Part shown: positions 60,404 through 64,000 of the stretch, piece by piece | Layout: every line of letters begins with the position of its first letter | Position numbering within the stretch: position 1 is the stretch's first letter | The notes under the pieces: model-generated | The model's database searches: none | Seen by the model: the letters and a program-made list of their open reading frames with translations, nothing else | Told to the model about the DNA's origin: nothing | Translations under genes and position numbers: made by a program | Origin: Trichosphaerium sp. ATCC 40318 | Lineage: Eukaryota; Discosea; Flabellinia; Trichosidae | Direction of reading: 5' to 3' | Length of the DNA: 64,000 bases | Assembly (NCBI GenBank): GCA_038496445.1 | Contig: JALMLS010000577.1 | Coordinates: 1,054,001 to 1,118,000 of the forward strand

Positions 60404-62903
60404 TTAGTTATTACCCGGTTGAATACCGAACAAATTTTCTACTTCAGATAAACGCTGAGATAGGTTATGCATATTTTGGTCAATCCTGAAAAAAAAAATG
60501 GTCAGAACACTCCACAACAACCCATTGAAAAAAACCAAAAAAACGATTTAAAAAGAAAACTTTGATTTGGATTCTAGGGTTTTTTAACTGTATACGTACC
60601 ATTCCAAGGAGTTTAAGTGTGCGTTTAATATCTGGACTATTTGTCTAACAGGATTACCATCTTCTGCAGGACCCTTCTGAGTTTTATTAAGCTCAGCAAT
60701 AGTAGCCTTTAAACTTCTTTCCATTGAATCCAACTGAGTATTGAGATCAATAGCCATCTGATACCTGTAAAGAAAATAAATAAATAATAGATTTATCTAT
60801 CATTTTAAAAGGTACCCTGCACGTCTCTCTGCATCAGCAGGTAAATTCTGATTATTTTGTGCAAGATAGTCTAAGTCACTATTGAGCGAGTTAAGTAAGT
60901 TATCCAATTCCAGTTGTTGTGTCTGTATAAGATCTAGACTGACATCCAGACCTTTTTGACGAGCTTCTACGTGTCTATATTGGTCACAAAGCTGATCTAA
61001 CTATAAAAAAAAAGAATGTGAGGAGCCATTAAATCAACAAACTGAAGAACAAGCTTTTGTTGTCGGGACGTCCAAGAAAAAAAAAGGCAAAGAAAAAACA
61101 GCCCGAACGTACCATGCTGGTGTTTGTCGTCAATTGAATATCCCATTCTCTGATGAAATTAGCTGACTTTCTAAACTGTGCAACGAGGTCTTCTATTTCA
61201 ACATTCCAGCTATCCAAAATAATGTCGAGATTCTTATTGTGTAGTATCCCCTTGACATCTACAAAAAGTCAAACCAAACAAACATTCTTGTAGTCCAAAA
61301 CGGATTGCTTCAAAGTTCGTTTTCAAAACTTACCAGTAGGCTGTGTTAGAGGTACTGTAGCAGATGTTCCGGGAGTAGTTCCTGCAAGATTGCTAAAAAT
61401 AAAGGACTAAGAAGAACATAGAGGAATAATAATAATAAAAAACGAGAAAAAAATAAGAAAAAAGAATACTTACGTTCCAGTTTTTAAGATGCCTGTAGTA
61501 GGTGTACCAAACCCTGGTTTAGGCGCAACAACTCCTGTGCCAGTGGCAGGAGGAGCAGATGGTGTAGCAATAGCTAACACGGAAAGAAATTAACACAAAA
61601 AAATAGAAACAAACTTCCAATCAAATTCGTACTTGATAAGGCAGCAGCTGTACCAAGGTTGATACCTTAAAAGAATATTAGATCTAAGTTTAGCAAAATT
61701 ATCATTTACCAAAGCCTGTAGAAGGCGTAAGATTCAGACCTACCCAACTATTAGACGCAGGTGATAATACAATTAAACTTGATGGCTTGGCTTACCAAAT
61801 CCTGTAGAAGGTGCAAGATTCAATCCTGTACTTGGTGCTAGGCCTGTAGAACCAGGAGTTGCAGCAGCGGCTGTACCAAGGTTGAGACCTTAAATGATAT
61901 CAGATATACATTGATAATTGTTTTATACCAAATCCTGTAGAAGGTGCAAGATTCAAGCCTGTGTTTGGCGCAAGACCTAAAACGATCATTAGATTTAACC
62001 ACACTATTGACCGTTCTAAGGTGAGACTCACCAGTAATACCAAATCCTGTAGAAGGCGCCAGATTCAAACCATTGCCTGCAGGAGCTGTGGCTGGTGCTG
62101 TAGTAAGATTGAGACCTTGACGAATATAAGTGGAAGAAGGTTGTTGGGTAGAGTTAAAATTGTTTTATACCAAATCCTGTAGAAGGCGCAAGGTTCAATC
62201 CTGTATTTGGCGTAGTGGCAACACCTAGCAAGACGTTCAGATTGTACGATTTAACATTATTCAATATATATCCTTACCAGTATTAGTAAACCCTTGAGCT
62301 TGTGGTGGGGTAGTAAGATTGAGACCTTGATTAATATTAGTGGAAGAAGGCTGTGGTCTGTTTAAAATCAGTTATTACCAAACCCTGTAGAAGGCGCAAG
62401 ATTCAATCCTGTATTTTGTGCACCACCTAGTAAGATATTTAGATTATCATACATGATAATCAATTAATGAAGTATTGTTTCTTTTTTTTCTACTTACCTT
62501 GCTTATTACCAAACCCTTGAGCGTTACCACCCCATGCATTAGTACCAGCATTATTCTGAGCGGCTTGGTTATTACCAAATCCTTGAGTGTTACCACCCCA
62601 TGCATTAGTGCCAGCATTGTTCTGAGCGGCTTGATTATTACCAAATCCTTGAGCGTTACCACCCCATGCATTAGCACCAGCATTATTCTGAGCGGCTTGG
62701 TTATTACCAAATCCTTGTGCGTTACCACCCCACGCATTAGTACCAGCATTATTACGGGGTTTATTTAGGCCCAAAGCAGCGGCACCTAAACCGCCGGCCT
62801 TCACGCCTTGTCCAGGTACTGATGTTGGCGATCCATCTCCAAGCAAATCATCATACTTAGCTTTGACTCTCGCTATTTCCTCCGCTGTTGGTTGGTCGCT
62901 CAT
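60404..62903 (-). CDS. NUP62: FG nucleoporin Nup62 (Nsp1 family)
   Basis: N-terminus MSDQPTAEEIARVKAKYDDLLGDG, then FG-containing repeats: four 22-residue units NNAGTNAWGGNAQGFGNNQ (62.5-62.75 kb), then a series of LNLAPSTGFG modules each on its own small exon (61.6-62.4 kb). The C-terminal coiled coil matches Nup62: FIREWDIQLTTNTSMLDQL, LDVSLDLIQTQQLELDNLL, and the highly conserved IVQILNAHLNSLEWIDQNM, ending FGIQPGNN. The coiled coil forms the central channel trimer with Nup54 and Nup58; the FG part binds importins. The coiled coil is full length; the FG part is short for the family. Around fourteen introns. Confidence 0.88.
61625..62425. repeat. Tandem exon-intron modules in Nup62
   Basis: Five to six modules of about 120 bp each contain CCAAATCCTGTAGAAGG(C/T)GCAAGATTCAA, encoding LNLAPSTGFG on the minus strand, plus a short intron at the same place in each. 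Exon and intron were duplicated together. Confidence 0.75.
62500..62755. repeat. 66-bp coding tandem repeat in Nup62
   Basis: Four 66-bp units of the TTACCACCCCATGCATTAG type, differing by a few bases, each encoding one AWGGNAQGFGNNQAAQNNAG unit. Confidence 0.88.
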
Positions 62904-63335
62904 CTAGTAAAGAGGTCAGTTTAACATCCAGATTATCAAAATACGCTAATTAGATATCCAGTACTAATATTTACGCGTGGGAATAGCGTTTTAGTTATAA
63001 TAAAAGGTAAACGTATGTACAGTTAATTTCTTTGGTTTAAAATACTAAATTGATATCTCTGAAATGGTGTCGTTTGAAACAGACAACAAGAAATAGCTTT
63101 GAAACTTAAAATTCAGTGTTCGCGCTTTTTTTGGCAAAGAGTCTTGGGCGTTCTCGCTTGCTTAACGGCTTCAGGTTTTGTCGTAGAACCACGCCAGCTA
63201 CCCAAATAAACACGCGCAGAAGAATACCACTTAATTCAGGTCCCTAACTTTACATAAGGCAACAACAAACTTTTGGAAAACTCGTTTTTTTTTGTTCATT
63301 TTTATTGTTTGCTTCCGTTTATCAGAGTTGCTCAA
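62904..63335. promoter_or_regulatory. Divergent promoter region, Nup62 and HICDH-like
   Basis: 432 bp between opposite starts. A poly-T tract lies at 63286-63303. No recognised motif and no coding frame. Confidence 0.4.
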
Positions 63336-64000
63336 ATGCTTGTCAGATGTTCTAGATTGGTCTCAGTAGCGCCAAAGACGCGTAAAATACAAAAGTATAC
63401 TCGTAATGCACATGACAGTGCTGTTCGCGTAAAAATTGGACTAATGCCTGGTGATGGTATTGGTAAGGAGGTACTAGCCCTGTTGTAGCGACAACAAGCG
63501 ATTAAAGCTCAGTTCAGGTTGTACCAGCCGCAGCTACTCTATTGGATACACTAGCGAAGAAGGAGGGCTTGTTTTCAATTGATTACGAAACATACGAAGC
63601 TGGCTTTGATTGTTTTAAGAAATGTGGTAATTCGCTTCCTCCACAGACAATTGAAGGTCTGAAGAGTACGTACTTGCGAAATCTAGTGTTAGAGCGGCAA
63701 AATAATAGCAAAAAATTACAAACAAGCAGCAGTAGCTACCACTACGCTGGTGTGGCAATACTGCTGCCTATTTAATCTACTTGACACTTTCTTACTCTAC
63801 AATAGCGTGTAATGGTGCTGTATTTGGCGCTGTGAGCTCCCCATCACATAAAGTAGAAGGATACACAAGGTACCCGAGTGTCGCTTTTTTTTGGTTGCTA
63901 AACCCACGTGTAGTCCAATTGTAAAAATGCGAAAAGTCCTTGACTTGTACGCAAATGTAAGACCATGCACTTCTGCTCCTCTTGTTAAACCGCCACCAGG
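63336..64000 (+). CDS. Homoisocitrate dehydrogenase-like (partial, runs off the window)
   Basis: A basic leader (MLVRCSRLVSVAPKTRKIQKY) suggests mitochondrial import. It is followed by KIGLMPGDGIGKE, then over an intron ending at 63512 by VVPAAATLLDTLAKKEG, YEAGFDCFKKCGNSLPPQTI, and over further introns CNGAVFGAVSSPSHKVEGYT and SPIVKMRKVLDLYANVRPC. The block AVFGAVSSPSxKVEGYxSPIVxxRKxLDLYANVRP is closest to Lys12-type homoisocitrate dehydrogenases of the aminoadipate lysine pathway; isopropylmalate and tartrate dehydrogenases are more distant relatives. The reaction is NAD-dependent oxidation and decarboxylation of homoisocitrate to 2-oxoadipate. The catalytic half lies beyond the window, so substrate choice cannot be settled here. 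Confidence 0.75.

Overview
This window is nuclear DNA of a free-living unicellular eukaryote, most likely an amoeba or amoeboflagellate. It is A+T-rich and gene-dense. Almost every gene is cut by short introns, about 36 to 110 nt, with a few of 190 to 470 nt. Donors are usually GTA-something (GTACG, GTAAG, GTATG) and acceptors TAG or CAG. TAA, TAG and TGA all act as stops, so the code looks standard. I cannot name the species. Gene ends below come from conserved motifs, open frame and matching splice phase; internal exon borders are approximate unless stated.

Layout. 1-8.4 kb: a degenerate sirtuin, a one-pass surface protein with a DNRLRE-like domain, an F-box protein made of 21-residue repeats, a 250-bp MITE-like element with an 8-bp target duplication, and a second F-box gene. 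8.9-13.5 kb: a receptor kinase on the minus strand that seems to carry a tRNA-Trp gene inside an intron. 13.7-15.3 kb: the U11/U12-65K (RNPC3) homologue of the minor spliceosome. 15.8-24.6 kb: one Nup98-Nup96 locus. 24.7-26.8 kb: a small unrecognised gene and a GPI-type Thr/Pro-rich surface protein. 27.2-30.8 kb: a tandem ubiquitin-like gene and a type-B carboxylesterase with a candidate AT-AC (U12) intron. 31.7-40.7 kb: three secreted or surface proteins (RTX-like repeats plus lamin-tail domain; beta-helix plus Cys-rich receptor-like; beta-helix polysaccharide-lyase-like plus DNRLRE). 40.9-48.5 kb: a third F-box/LRR gene and a formin without an FH1 segment. 48.9-58.3 kb: a UBE2Q-type E2, PCNA, an EF-G with a mitochondrial-type leader, and the Ufm1 protease UFSP2. 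58.4-64 kb: a trypsin-fold protease, the FG nucleoporin Nup62, and the start of a homoisocitrate-dehydrogenase-like gene that runs off the window.

Themes. Two central-channel FG nucleoporins lie about 36 kb apart. Six genes touch ubiquitin or ubiquitin-like biology (three F-box proteins, E2, tandem UBL, UFSP2). Five genes encode secreted or surface proteins with signal peptides, repeats or beta-helices. These are probably neighbours by chance rather than an operon-like unit: strands alternate and each gene has its own short promoter, with divergent pairs only about 84 to 450 bp apart. The strongest candidates for new biology are the tRNA nested in a same-strand intron, the 36-nt AT-AC intron in a window that also encodes a minor-spliceosome protein, the GC-AG intron whose retention would give Nup98 alone, and the splice-dependent Gly-Gly tail of the tandem UBL protein.
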